62,322 nucleotides of DNA, taken from contig PLTZ01000020.1 in NCBI GenBank assembly GCA_003164715.1, positions 1 through 62,322 on the forward strand, read 5' to 3'. Position numbers and translations under genes: made by a program. The stretch comes from Opitutaceae bacterium (GTDB lineage Bacteria > Verrucomicrobiota > Verrucomicrobiia > Opitutales > Opitutaceae). How positions within the stretch are numbered: the first letter of the stretch is position 1; each line of letters opens with the position of its first letter. The notes beneath the pieces are model-generated. The model saw only the letters and a list, made by a program, of their open reading frames with translations. It did not search any database and was not told the origin of the DNA. This document shows, one piece after another, positions 1 through 8,948 of the stretch.

Positions 1-1480
1 TCGAATTGCCCGCGTCCACCGTGACTCCGCCGCCAAACGTGCTGCTGCCAGACGTGAGGGCGAGGTAGTAGCTCGAGCCCCCGTTCGTATTCGTGCTGGC
101 CACCTCAAGGGCCGGGTATCCGCTTATCGTGCCGCTCAGGGTGAGCATCGGGCTGCCGTTGTTCCCGTAGAGGAGTTTCACCGTGTCCTCGCTGCTGCCG
201 CAGAGCGTGATCGTGTTGCCGATCGTGTAGCAGTTGCTGTCGACGGTGGTGAAATTGTTGCCGTTGCTGAGCATCAGCGTGCCGGTGCCAAGCGGACCCG
301 CGGTCACATTGTCGCCTGGTCCCGTGCTGCTGGCGCCGACGGCCAGGGTCGTGTTGCCCGCGTCGACCTGAATGCCTCCGCTGAAGGTGCTGCAGCCTGA
401 CGTGAGGGCGAGGTAGTAATTTGAGCCCCCGTAGGACGTGCTGGCCACCTCGATCACCGGGCTTCCGCTGATCATGCCGCTCAGGGTGAGCCTCGGGTTG
501 TTGTGGCTGTACAGGAGGTAGATCCAGTCATCGCTGCTGCCGCAGAGCATGATATCGTTGCCGATCGTGATGGACCTGCTCCCCACGGTGGTGAAGGTGT
601 TGTCGCTGCTGAGCATCAACGTGCCGGTGCCAAGCGGGCCCTTGGTCACATTGCCGCCCGTTCCCGTGCTGCTGCGGCCGACGGCCAGGGTCGTGTTGCC
701 CGCGTCGACGGAGACGCCTCCACCAAAGGTGCTCCAGCGCGACGTGAGCGCGAGGTAGTCCGGGTATTCGCTTCCGCTGGCCACCTCAAGTCCCGCGGAC
801 CCGGTGATCATTCCCTTAAGGGTGAGCATCCGGTCATCGGGCCCGTAGAGGAGGTACACCGTGCCGTCTCCGCAGAGGTTGATCGTGTTGCCGAGCGTGT
901 AGCAGCTGGAATCGGCGGTGGTCAGGTAGGTGCCGCTGCCGAGCATCAGCGTGCCGGTCCCCACGGGTCCCACGGACACGTTTGAGTTCACTCCCGTGCT
1001 GCTGGACCCGATCACGAGCTCGCCCCTGCCGGTTATGCTGGTCCCGCCCGAATAGGTATTGGCGCCGGACAGGGTCAAGCTCCCGCCGCCGCTGCTGGAC
1101 ACGCTTGCGGTCCCGGCGATGGGAACGCTTATGCTTACAGGGCTGAGGCTGGTATCCACCAGGGACGACGAAATGTTTAGCGAGCCCCCGGAGACGCTGC
1201 TCAGGTTCAAGCCATTCGCCACGGCCCCGCAAATCGAGAGCGTACTGATGGGGTAGGTGTTTGCGTCGACCGACGACATTACCGGGCCGTACTCGAAATT
1301 GCCCAGTTTGAAGTCGATCTTAAACGGGCCGGTGAGGCTAAACACCGAGAAATTCGCCCCGTCTGACCAGAGCTCGTTTCCGTCCCCGTTAGTCCAGACG
1401 AGCGTTTGTGCCGCCGCCTTTCCGCAAAAAATCAGTGCGGCCAAGGCAGCGACTACCGCATACCTTCTTACCTGAGGCAT
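1..1480 (-). CDS. Secreted beta-strand repeat protein, 3' end outside window
   Basis: A reading frame stays open from an ATG at 1480 to the window edge (493 codons seen, no stop). It begins with a Sec signal peptide (basic MPQVRRY, hydrophobic core, AAAQT cleavage region). The remainder is rich in Ser, Thr, Gly, Asn and Leu. After a Ser/Gly-rich stretch with SGANTYSGGT, which matches autotransporter-associated beta-strand repeats, it carries three copies of a 114-116 residue repeat containing DAGNTTLAVG, GPLGTGTLMLS, LTLSGMISG and YYLALTS. Such repeats form secreted beta-solenoid passenger domains. The C-terminal anchor (autotransporter barrel or sorting signal) lies outside the window, so the export route is unknown. 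No function beyond a surface or secreted structural role can be given. Confidence 0.85.
   Translation of the reverse strand, partial: MPQVRRYAVVAALAALIFCGKAAAQTLVWTNGDGNELWSDGANFSVFSLTGPFKIDFKLGNFEYGPVMSSVDANTYPISTLSICGAVANGLNLSSVSGGSLNISSSLVDTSLSPVSISVPIAGTASVSSSGGGSLTLSGANTYSGGTSITGRGELVIGSSSTGVNSNVSVGPVGTGTLMLGSGTYLTTADSSCYTLGNTINLCGDGTVYLLYGPDDRMLTLKGMITGSAGLEVASGSEYPDYLALTSRWSTFGGGVSVDAGNTTLAVGRSSTGTGGNVTKGPLGTGTLMLSSDNTFTTVGSRSITIGNDIMLCGSSDDWIYLLYSHNNPRLTLSGMISGSPVIEVASTSYGGSNYYLALTSGCSTFSGGIQVDAGNTTLAVGASSTGPGDNVTAGPLGTGTLMLSNGNNFTTVDSNCYTIGNTITLCGSSEDTVKLLYGNNGSPMLTLSGTISGYPALEVASTNTNGGSSYYLALTSGSSTFGGGVTVDAGNS
8..1040 (-). repeat. Three tandem ~345-bp coding repeats
   Basis: The same DNA anchors recur at regular spacing inside the gene: gcccgcgtc near 8, 356 and 698, and the motif gacgtgag.gcgaggtag at 51, 399 and 741. 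The periods are therefore 348 and 342 bases, whole numbers of codons (116 and 114 residues). The copies are similar but not identical at DNA level, which suggests old duplication with drift rather than very recent expansion. The array may continue beyond base 1. Confidence 0.85.
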
Positions 1481-1576
1481 GCGCGAACGCTGATTCAAGT
1501 AGGTTGCATCGGCAAGGCTGAATCACTCGCCGAGATCCTTTTTAACAATACAACGCAAGATATTAATAAATAGCAC

Positions 1577-2269
1577 CTAATGCAATTTTTTGAGCTCAGG
1601 GAACAATGTTTTCCAGAGCAAACCCGCAACGACGATCTCACCGGATGCATTGGGATGGATGCTGTCGCCCTGATTCAGGTCGGGATTGCCGGCCACGCCC
1701 TCGAGCAGAAATGGAATGAATATGAGCAAGTTTCTTGCAGCAAGGTCCTCATAAACGGAATGGAACGCCTCCCTGTAATCCGAACCCATGCTAGCCGGCA
1801 TGCGCATCCCGGCGAGGACGATCCGGGCCTTCGGATGCGCCGAGCGGACCTTGTCTATAATAGCTTGAAGGTTCGCGCGGGTCACCTCCGGTGCTGTCCC
1901 GCGAAGACCATCGTTGGCGCCGAGCTCCAGGACAAATAGGTCCACGCCCTGCCGCAGGACCCAGTCCACCCGCCGCACCCCCCCCGCGCTGGTCTCTCCG
2001 CTAAGGCCGGCGTTGACCACCCGCCAGGACAGGTGCTGCGCGTCGATCTTCTGCTGGATCAGGGCGGGATACGACTGCGTCGACGGATCCGCCAGCCCGT
2101 AGCCCGCCGTCAGGCTGTCCCCGAAGAACACGAGCGTCCGCGTGGCCGAATCCCCCGCCGGCTGCGCGGGGCATGCCGGCGACCAGAGAAACTGTACGAC
2201 GGCCAGGGCCACCATCCAGCGCAGGGCCCGCGCCCGGGTGCTTGGGGGAGGATTCATCCAAGACGGCAT
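1577..2269 (-). CDS. tesA: Arylesterase / lysophospholipase, SGNH (GDSL) family, TesA-like
   Basis: 230 residues with an N-terminal signal sequence, so probably periplasmic. SGNH blocks occur in order: FFGDSLTAGYG (block I, nucleophile Ser), GLSGETSAGG (oxyanion Gly), LELGANDGLRG (block III Asn) and DSIHPNASG (catalytic Asp and His). This layout is that of E. coli TesA, which hydrolyses thioesters, aryl esters and lysophospholipids. It is divergent from an ABC ATPase and large permease, the same tesA / ybbA-ybbP arrangement as in enterobacteria, which supports the assignment. In vivo substrate is not shown by the sequence. Stop is TAG at 1577-1579. Confidence 0.9.
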   Translation of the reverse strand: MPSWMNPPPSTRARALRWMVALAVVQFLWSPACPAQPAGDSATRTLVFFGDSLTAGYGLADPSTQSYPALIQQKIDAQHLSWRVVNAGLSGETSAGGVRRVDWVLRQGVDLFVLELGANDGLRGTAPEVTRANLQAIIDKVRSAHPKARIVLAGMRMPASMGSDYREAFHSVYEDLAARNLLIFIPFLLEGVAGNPDLNQGDSIHPNASGEIVVAGLLWKTLFPELKKLH

Positions 2270-2368
2270 GGGAGAGGTCGGCCCGCGGTTCCAGAGTTTT
2301 CTGGCCAGGGGGGCCGCGCGGCCTGATCCCGTTTGCGCTTCGCCTCACGGAAAGCTTTCATCTGGGCC

Positions 2369-3067
2369 ATGCCATCCCAAACGATGCTCCGGGTCGAGCG
2401 GCTCACCAAGACCTATTCGACCGCCGCGGGTCCGCTCACGGTCCTTCACGAGGCGAGTTTCGTCCTGGCGGCCGGCGCAAGCATCGCGGTCGTGGGCCCG
2501 AGCGGCAGCGGCAAGACGACCCTTCTCGGGCTCTGCGCCGGCCTGGACCGCGCGACGGGCGGCTCCGTCGAACTCGCCGGGGAGCGCCTGGACGGGCTTG
2601 ACGAGGATGCGCGCGCGAGGGTCCGGAACTCCTCCGTCGGCTTCGTCTTCCAGAACTTCCAGCTGATCCCGACCCTCACCGCCCTCGAGAACGTGCTCGT
2701 GCCGCTCGAGCTGCGCGGCGAGAGCGGCTGCGAGGGGAAGGGCCGGGCGCTCCTCGAGCGCGTCGGGCTCACGGCCCGCGCCGACCACTACCCGGTCCAG
2801 CTCTCCGGTGGCGAGCAGCAGCGCGTTGCGCTCGCCCGGGCCTTCATCAACAGCCCGAAGATCCTGTTCTGCGACGAGCCGACGGGGAACCTCGACGGCG
2901 ACACGGCGGAGTCGATGGTCGAGCTCATCTTCGGGCTCAACCGCGAGCGCGGCACGACCCTCGTGCTGGTGACCCACAACATCGAGCTGGCCGGCCGCTG
3001 CCAGCGCATCCTGCGCCTGAAGAACGGCTCGGTGGCGTCCGACCTGCCGACGCGGCCCGCAGCCTGA
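2369..3067 (+). CDS. ybbA: ABC transporter ATP-binding protein, YbbA/LolD family
   Basis: About 232 residues from the ATG at 2369; an in-frame ATG at 2333 would add 12 residues that do not resemble the family. Walker A is GPSGSGKTT, the Q-loop region is VFQNFQLIPTLTALENV, the signature is LSGGEQQRVALARA, and Walker B is ILFCDEPTGNLD, all typical of the LolD/MacB/YbbA type that partners FtsX-like permeases. The permease gene follows after 8 bases, so the two are one operon. In E. coli the pair is of uncertain substrate, with a link to export or lipid handling. It is divergent from tesA with about 100 bases between starts. Confidence 0.93.
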   Translation: MPSQTMLRVERLTKTYSTAAGPLTVLHEASFVLAAGASIAVVGPSGSGKTTLLGLCAGLDRATGGSVELAGERLDGLDEDARARVRNSSVGFVFQNFQLIPTLTALENVLVPLELRGESGCEGKGRALLERVGLTARADHYPVQLSGGEQQRVALARAFINSPKILFCDEPTGNLDGDTAESMVELIFGLNRERGTTLVLVTHNIELAGRCQRILRLKNGSVASDLPTRPAA

Positions 3068-3075
3068 CCCGCCCC

Positions 3076-5604
3076 ATGGGCTTCATCCTCAACATGGCCT
3101 GGCGCGATTCCCGCGCCTCCCGGCGCCGCCTCGCCCTGTGCTCGCTCTCGGTCGTCCTCGGGATCGCGGCCCTCGTGTCCATAGGCTCGTTCAGCGCGAA
3201 CGTGCGGCAGGCGATCGACATGGAGGCGAAGGGGCTCCTCGGCGCGGACCTCTTCGTGACCTCCCCGGCGCCGCTCACCGCCCCTGTCGTGGACTACATC
3301 GGGGCGCTGGGGGGCGAGACCGCGCGCGAGCAGACGTTCTCGTCGATGATGAGCTTCCCCGCGGCGGGCCGGCTCCGGCTTGTCCAGGTCCACGCGCTCG
3401 AGGGCGCGTTCCCGTTCTACGGGAGGTTTGAGACCGATCCCGCGGGGGCCGCGGACCTCCTGCGGAAGCGGGGGGCGGTGGTGATCCTCGAGCCGACGCT
3501 TCTTGCGCAGTTCGGCCTCGCGCCCGGCGACAGCGTGAAGCTCGGCAGGACGACGTTCCGGGTGGCCGGCTCGCTGCGGAAGGTGGCGGGCGAGTCCCCG
3601 GGGGTCGCGATGATGGCCCCCCGCGCCTACATCCCGATGGGCGCGCTCGCCGCCACGGGGCTCTCCGGGCCCGAGGCGCTCGCCCGCTTCCGGGAGATGG
3701 TCAGGCTGCCCCCGGGCCGCGACGCCGAAGCGATCGTGCGCGACATGAAAGAGCGGTTCTCGCAGCTGCGCCTCTCGTTTGAGACGGTGGCCGAGCGCAA
3801 GCGCAACCTGGGCCAGGCGATCGAGCACCTGGACGGGTTCCTGAGCCTGGTCGGGTTCGTGGCGCTCGTCCTCGGCGGGATCGGGGTGGCGAGCGCGCTC
3901 CACGCCTACATCCGCGACAAGATAACAACGGTGGCCGTCCTGCGCTGCCTCGGCGCGAGCGCAAGGCAGAGCTTCGCCGTCTACCTCGTGCAGGGGTTCG
4001 CCCTCGGTCTCGCGGGCGCCTGCCTTGGCGGGGCGCTCGGCGTCGCGGTCCAGACGGCCCTGCCGGCCCTGGTGAAGGGGATCCTTCCCCTCGACATCGA
4101 CTTCTTCGTGTCGTGGCCCGCGCTCGCGCGGGGGATGGGCGCCGGGATCGTCATCTGCCTTTTGTTCTCGCTCCTGCCGCTTGTCTCCGTGCGCCGGGTC
4201 CCGCCGCTTGCCGCCCTGCGCTCCGCGGTCGCCGAGCGCGCGGCCGTGTCGCCCGATCCGTGGCGCCTGGTGATCGCGTTCGCGATCGCCGCCGCGGTTG
4301 CCGGCTTCGCCGTGTGGCAGACGGGGTCGCTCGCCGTCGGCCTGGGGTTTGCAGGCATGCTCGGGCTCGGGTTCCTCGTCCTTGCCGGGCTCGGCTACGC
4401 CGTGGCATGGGCGGCCCAGCGCTTCGTGCCGCGCAGGCTGCCCTACGTTCTGCGCCAGGGCGTGGCGAACCTCCACAGGCCCAACAACCGGACGGTCCTC
4501 CTGCTGGTCTCGCTCGGCCTCGGCACGTTCCTGGTCCTCACGCTCTTCCTGGCGCGAACGACGCTCCTGCGCGAGATCCAGGGGGCGGACGCGATGGGCC
4601 GGCCGAACCTCATCTTCTTCGACATCCAGGACGACCAGATCGGGCCCCTCGAGGCGGCCGCCGCGGCCGCGGGTTCCCCGGTTGCCGAGCGCGCCTCGAT
4701 CGTGACCATGAGGATCGCCTCGATCCGGGGCAAAAGCGTCGAGGACGCCCTTCGGGAGAAGGGGGCGCGCGTCGCCGCATGGGCGCTCAGGCGCGAGTAC
4801 CGGTCGACCTTCCGGGGGCGGGTCTCGGCGACCGAGAAGGTCGTGCAGGGGCGCTTCACCGGGCGCTTCGACGCCGGCGCGGGCCTGGTGCCGATCTCCG
4901 TCGAGGAGGGCCTTGCGCGCGACATGCAGCTAAGCCTCGGCGACGAGGTCGACTGGGACGTGCAGGGGCTTGCCGTCCGCACGCGGGTCGGGAGCATCCG
5001 CCACGTGGAGTGGCGCCGGCTCGAGCCCAACTTCTTCGTCGTCTTTCCGGAGGGCGTCCTCGAGGGGGCGCCGAAGACCTATCTCGCCGCGGTGCACGCG
5101 GCCTCGCCGGCGGATTCGGCGAGGGTGCAGCGGGCCGTGGTCGACCTGTTTCCGAACGTGACGGCGATCGACCTCTCACTGGTCGTCCAGACGCTGGACG
5201 GGATATTCTCAAAGGTCGCGTTTGCCATCGAGTTCATGGCGCTCTTCACGGTCGTCACGGGGCTTGTGGTCCTCGCCGGCGCGATCCTGGCGGGCCGCCA
5301 CCAGAGGATCCGCGAGACGGTGCTCCTTCGCACGCTCGGGGCCACACGGCGGCAGCTGGCCCTCATCGAGCTGTTTGAGTACGCGGTGCTCGGGATCCAG
5401 GCAGCCGTCGTGGGCGGGCTGCTCGCGATGGCCGGGAACGGGCTCCTGGCCCGGTATGTGTTCCACGTGCCGGCCGCGATGCCGGCCGGGCAGATCGTGG
5501 CGGCGGTCGCCATTGTCTCCGCGCTCGCGGTCGCAACCGGTTTGCTTGCGAGCCGTGGCGTGGTGGATCACCCCCCGCTTGAAGCCCTTAGGCAGGAGAC
5601 GTGA
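3076..5604 (+). CDS. ybbP: FtsX-like ABC permease, YbbP family
   Basis: 842 residues. The N-terminal membrane anchor (FILNMAWRDSRASRRRLALC, hydrophobic to about residue 40) is followed by a periplasmic domain and then two sets of FtsX-type membrane helices, one near residues 255-385 and one at the C-terminus. This duplicated-FtsX layout of about 800-850 residues is the YbbP form. It lies 8 bases after its ATPase. The complex probably extracts or exports a hydrophobic substrate, possibly linked to the neighbouring esterase; this is inferred from conserved synteny, not proven. Confidence 0.9.
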   Translation: MGFILNMAWRDSRASRRRLALCSLSVVLGIAALVSIGSFSANVRQAIDMEAKGLLGADLFVTSPAPLTAPVVDYIGALGGETAREQTFSSMMSFPAAGRLRLVQVHALEGAFPFYGRFETDPAGAADLLRKRGAVVILEPTLLAQFGLAPGDSVKLGRTTFRVAGSLRKVAGESPGVAMMAPRAYIPMGALAATGLSGPEALARFREMVRLPPGRDAEAIVRDMKERFSQLRLSFETVAERKRNLGQAIEHLDGFLSLVGFVALVLGGIGVASALHAYIRDKITTVAVLRCLGASARQSFAVYLVQGFALGLAGACLGGALGVAVQTALPALVKGILPLDIDFFVSWPALARGMGAGIVICLLFSLLPLVSVRRVPPLAALRSAVAERAAVSPDPWRLVIAFAIAAAVAGFAVWQTGSLAVGLGFAGMLGLGFLVLAGLGYAVAWAAQRFVPRRLPYVLRQGVANLHRPNNRTVLLLVSLGLGTFLVLTLFLARTTLLREIQGADAMGRPNLIFFDIQDDQIGPLEAAAAAAGSPVAERASIVTMRIASIRGKSVEDALREKGARVAAWALRREYRSTFRGRVSATEKVVQGRFTGRFDAGAGLVPISVEEGLARDMQLSLGDEVDWDVQGLAVRTRVGSIRHVEWRRLEPNFFVVFPEGVLEGAPKTYLAAVHAASPADSARVQRAVVDLFPNVTAIDLSLVVQTLDGIFSKVAFAIEFMALFTVVTGLVVLAGAILAGRHQRIRETVLLRTLGATRRQLALIELFEYAVLGIQAAVVGGLLAMAGNGLLARYVFHVPAAMPAGQIVAAVAIVSALAVATGLLASRGVVDHPPLEALRQET

Positions 5605-5685
5605 GCCGGTCCTGGCGATGCGCTTCCCCGGGTCCGCCCGCAGGGCGCCGAGGCCCGCCATCCGTCGAGTTGCCCCCGGGATTAA

Positions 5686-5805
5686 GCGGGTAGCGCCGAC
5701 AGCGCCCTTGTCGTCAACCTGACGCCGGGGGCCTTCACGATGCAGATCACCGGGGTGGGTGGCACCACGGGCGCGGCCCTGGCGGAGGTCTACGCAGTGG
5801 CGTGA
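5686..5805 (+). pseudogene. Remnant of the C-terminal end of a secreted protein
   Basis: The frame just after a TAA (5683-5685) reads AGSADSALVVNLTPGAFTMQ and on through ITGVGGTTGAALAEVYAVA to a TGA at 5803-5805. I recognise the pattern LxPGAxTxQxxGVGGTTGxALxEVY as the tail of large secreted proteins in Opitutaceae-type Verrucomicrobia. No start codon context or upstream domain is present: the frame is closed immediately upstream, and the previous 80 bases belong to no gene. It is best read as the stump of a deleted gene. Confidence 0.6.
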
Positions 5806-5810
5806 TCACA

Positions 5811-5828
5811 CGCCGGCACAGGCCGGCG
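5811..5828. repeat. Short GC-rich palindrome, REP-like or terminator
   Basis: Two perfect 7-base arms, CGCCGGC (5811-5817) and GCCGGCG (5822-5828), flank a 4-base loop ACAG. It sits between the dead gene tail and the stop of the convergent glycosidase-like gene (5832). There is no T-run on either side, so it is a poor Rho-independent terminator. Genome-wide copies would mark it as a REP-type element; only one copy is evident here. Confidence 0.45.
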
Positions 5829-5831
5829 CCC

Positions 5832-8123
5832 CTACGGGTTTGCGGGGACGTAGGAGGTCTCGAGGTCCACCATGAGGCGCTCCTGCTCGGACGGGGTCAT
5901 CCCTGCGGGATCGCGCTCGGGCTCCCTGCCCGCGAGCACCCTTGACGTGATCAAAGCGCGCTCCGCCCCGTTTCGGCACCTGCCGAACTGGGCGTAGTAG
6001 TCCCGCGGGTCGACCGTGAAGCGGGTTTCCCCGCCCGCGACCAGCCTGACCACGACTCCCGCCGGGAGGCAGATGGCCAGCGTCCTCGAGGCGTCCGGTG
6101 CGTCGGTTGACGCGACCCTGGCCTCGACCCGCCCGTCCCTGCGGGCGAGCTCGATGCCGAGGTGCCAGTCACGGAAGCGGAACCGGTCGATCCGGGCGTG
6201 GTTCATGCCCGGGGGAAGGCTGGGCGCCAGTCCGAGGTCAGCGCCCTCGGGCTCCAGGTCAAAGCCGAGGAACAGGAGGACAACCGAGGTCACGAAGTCG
6301 CCGTGGGACCACACGATCAGCGGCTTGTCGGGCACGCCCCTGCGGTCCCAGAACTCCGGGAGGTAGAAGTTGCGGGCCTCCATGTCGACCCCGCGCTTGT
6401 TTACGATCCCCGAAAGGAGGTACCGCCACGCCAGGTCGGTCCTTCCGAGGAGCCACTCGTCCTGCGCGGCCCACGCCGTGTTGATGGGCCAGGTGTCGAG
6501 CTCCCCGGCCGGGGCGTGCGGGCTCGAGGCGTTCGGGCCGAAGCGGAAGATGGAGTGGTCGGGATTCTCGAGATCCCTCATGATCTCTGCGTGGGTCGAG
6601 GCGAACCGCGGGTCGTCCACGGGGAGGATGGCCTGGTTCCTCCCGAAGACCTCGAGCCGGGGGATGATCAGCATCCCCGAATCCACCCGGTCGTCGCGCA
6701 GGGGGCCGTTTCGGTTCTCGGCCTTCGGGTACTCCGGGTCGGCGAACGACTGGCCCACGGGCCCGGCCATCGGGATCAGCCGGCCCTTTCCGGCGTCGTA
6801 GGCGAGCTCGTTGAACCGGGCCCTCAGGCGGTCCGCGGCCTCGTTCCACCGCCGGGCCTCGGGCTCGTGCCCGAGCCTTGCGGCGATCTTCGCCGCGGCC
6901 CTGAGCCCGCTGTGGACCTCGGCGTTGGGCCATGTCGAGGGGGCCGGGATAAAGCAGATCCATTCCTCGGCGAGGTTGAGCATGCCCTCGCGCTCGACCC
7001 TCGTGCGGTAGTAGTCGGCGTAGAAGCTCACGTAGGGCCATACGGTCTCGAGGAAGGCCCGGCCGTCGGGCCTTAGCAGCGAGTAGAACCACATCCCGGT
7101 GATGCCGATCGCCGGCTGCTGGGCCTCCCGCTCTCCGCCGACCGAGAAGTCCCGCTGGGCGTTCCAGAAGGCGAAGTAGCGCCCGACCGCGTCGTAGTCC
7201 CCCGCGAGCGAGAGGCCGATCATGGTGTAGGTGCCGTCCCGCAGCCAGGAGTCGCGGTAGAAGAACAGGTCGGCCATGACGTCCCCCGATGCGAACTGGT
7301 GGGACTCGATGGCGTCGATCGAGTATTCAAACAGGCGGTCGAGCTTCGGGTCGTCGGTCTCGAGCGAGATCCGGGCCGCCGCGACCTTCGCGCCGTCCTG
7401 CGCGTAGCCGCCGAGGCGCTCCGCCCAGTCCCTGACATAGGACCCGGGCACCGGATGGGGCAGCGGCGACTCCGTGGCGTCGACGCAGAGCACCACCTCC
7501 CGCGCGGAGTCGATCTCCTTAATGAATCCGCCCGCGTCCACCGAGAGCGTCCGGCCGGCGGGGAGGGTCGCCAGGTTGAGCACGGGCCCCGGGGTTGTCG
7601 TCAGCACGGGGTTCTCGCACCTCCAGAGGGTCGTGAACTCCTCGAGTCCGCTCGTGTCCTCGCTGCGGAAGCGCTGGGTGAACTGCGGGTACTTGAAGCG
7701 CGCGGTGAGCCGCAGGTCAACCGGCGCCGCGAAGGCATACCTCACGAAGACGGGCGCCAAACCCTGGTCGCCCCTCGAGGTGACCTCGATCGTGACGAGG
7801 CCGTTGTCGGACTCGAGGCGGATGTACCCGGGGCGGGTGCCGCTGTGGTGGTAGCTGAGCGAGCGCAGGTCCTGCCAGCCGCTTTCTCCGCGCACCTGGC
7901 CGCAGATCGACGCCTCGAGGAAGAGCGGCACGTGGCGCATACGCTTGGAGTCCATCCCCGACCAGACCTCCTTGATCTCGCCGTCGGCCCCCGCGCGCAC
8001 GAGCATGGTCGGCCCGGTGACATACCCGTCCGTGATCTCGAAGTCCGGAACCTTGTCGACCGCGCGAAGCGGGCCTCCCAGGAGGACGATTCCGGAGACG
8101 ATGAGCAGCTCTTTCATGTTCAT
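5832..8123 (-). CDS. Secreted six-hairpin glycosidase-like protein (GH15-like)
   Basis: 763 residues with a short signal peptide (MNMKELLIVSGIVLLGGPLRA). Residues 20-230 look like a beta-rich N-terminal domain. Residues 255-640 resemble an (alpha/alpha)6 catalytic barrel, with FFYRDSWLRDGTYTM typical of glucoamylase-like clans, AEEWICFIPAP, and WPINTAWAAQDEWLLGR. A C-terminal beta domain follows. It probably acts on a glycoside or oligosaccharide outside the cytoplasm; family and substrate cannot be fixed by eye, and the acid/base residues were not confirmed. It stands alone between a dead gene tail and the thiamine operon. A second possible start is two codons downstream. Confidence 0.7.
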   Translation of the reverse strand: MNMKELLIVSGIVLLGGPLRAVDKVPDFEITDGYVTGPTMLVRAGADGEIKEVWSGMDSKRMRHVPLFLEASICGQVRGESGWQDLRSLSYHHSGTRPGYIRLESDNGLVTIEVTSRGDQGLAPVFVRYAFAAPVDLRLTARFKYPQFTQRFRSEDTSGLEEFTTLWRCENPVLTTTPGPVLNLATLPAGRTLSVDAGGFIKEIDSAREVVLCVDATESPLPHPVPGSYVRDWAERLGGYAQDGAKVAAARISLETDDPKLDRLFEYSIDAIESHQFASGDVMADLFFYRDSWLRDGTYTMIGLSLAGDYDAVGRYFAFWNAQRDFSVGGEREAQQPAIGITGMWFYSLLRPDGRAFLETVWPYVSFYADYYRTRVEREGMLNLAEEWICFIPAPSTWPNAEVHSGLRAAAKIAARLGHEPEARRWNEAADRLRARFNELAYDAGKGRLIPMAGPVGQSFADPEYPKAENRNGPLRDDRVDSGMLIIPRLEVFGRNQAILPVDDPRFASTHAEIMRDLENPDHSIFRFGPNASSPHAPAGELDTWPINTAWAAQDEWLLGRTDLAWRYLLSGIVNKRGVDMEARNFYLPEFWDRRGVPDKPLIVWSHGDFVTSVVLLFLGFDLEPEGADLGLAPSLPPGMNHARIDRFRFRDWHLGIELARRDGRVEARVASTDAPDASRTLAICLPAGVVVRLVAGGETRFTVDPRDYYAQFGRCRNGAERALITSRVLAGREPERDPAGMTPSEQERLMVDLETSYVPANP

Positions 8124-8150
8124 GGATGGAAGGCCGGTCGGCCCGGGGCG

Positions 8151-8948
8151 TTAGCGGGACCCGTAGAAGGCGGGGCCGTGGCCCTCGCCCCAGTCGAGCC
8201 CGCGGCCGCGCACAAGCGCCCGCTGCAGGAAGGAATGCGCGAGCCTGACGGAGTCCGCAAGGCTCGCGCCCCGCCCGAGCCAGGACGCGATCGCGGCGGA
8301 GAGCACGCAGCCGGTGCCGTGGGTGTTGGCGGTGGCGATGCGCTCGCCCTCGAACCACGTCGCGCCCCCGCCGGGCAGCACGAGGCAGTCGCGGCAGAAC
8401 CTGCCGAAGCCGTGGCCCCCTTTCACGAGGACGGGCCGGCCGCAGTCCGCGGCGAGACGCGTGGCGGCGGCCCTGGCCTGCGCGTGCGTGCGGATCCGCA
8501 GTCCCGTGAGGGCTGCAGCCTCGTCCCAGTTCGGGGTGACGAGCGTGGCGAGCGGCAGGAGCTCCGACCGGAGCACCCGGATTCCCGCCTCCGACAAGAA
8601 GCTGGTGCCGCTGGACGACGCGAGGACCGGGTCGACGACAAGCGGCACGGGCGTGAAGCGCCGGAGCGCGGCCGCGACGGCGCGGACCGCGCCCGGCCCG
8701 GGAAGCAGCCCCGTCTTGACCGCGGCGACGTCAAAGCCGCCCATCGCGGACTCGACCTGGGCGCGTATCAGGGCATCGGGTACCGGCTTCCACGCGCTGA
8801 TGCGCCGCGTGTCCTGCGCCGTGACGGCCGTCACGGCGGTGAGCGCGTGGCCGCCCGTCGCGCGGATCGTGCGCTGGTCCGCCTGGATGCCCGCGCCCCC
8901 TCCGCTGTCGGAGCCGGCAATCGTCAGGACGCAGAAGGGGGCATTCAT
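8151..8948 (-). CDS. thiD: Hydroxymethylpyrimidine (phosphate) kinase
   Basis: 265 residues. It phosphorylates HMP and HMP-P to give HMP-PP for thiamine synthesis. The start MNAPFCVLTIAGSDSGGGAG carries the ribokinase-fold substrate loop of ThiD. Other marks are VVDPVLASSSG, TPNWDEAAALTG, VLVKGGHG, and GTGCVLSAAIA with the catalytic anion hole. The frame is open far upstream, but only this ATG gives the family N-terminus, and its ATGA overlaps the thiF stop (8945-8948). It is the last gene of the TPP-riboswitch operon. Confidence 0.96.
   Translation of the reverse strand: MNAPFCVLTIAGSDSGGGAGIQADQRTIRATGGHALTAVTAVTAQDTRRISAWKPVPDALIRAQVESAMGGFDVAAVKTGLLPGPGAVRAVAAALRRFTPVPLVVDPVLASSSGTSFLSEAGIRVLRSELLPLATLVTPNWDEAAALTGLRIRTHAQARAAATRLAADCGRPVLVKGGHGFGRFCRDCLVLPGGGATWFEGERIATANTHGTGCVLSAAIASWLGRGASLADSVRLAHSFLQRALVRGRGLDWGEGHGPAFYGSR

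Noticed and set aside
2788-4476. 562-codon minus-strand frame
   Set aside because: Entirely opposite ybbA and ybbP, made of Arg, His, Gly and Asp typical of antisense frames in GC-rich DNA; no domain.
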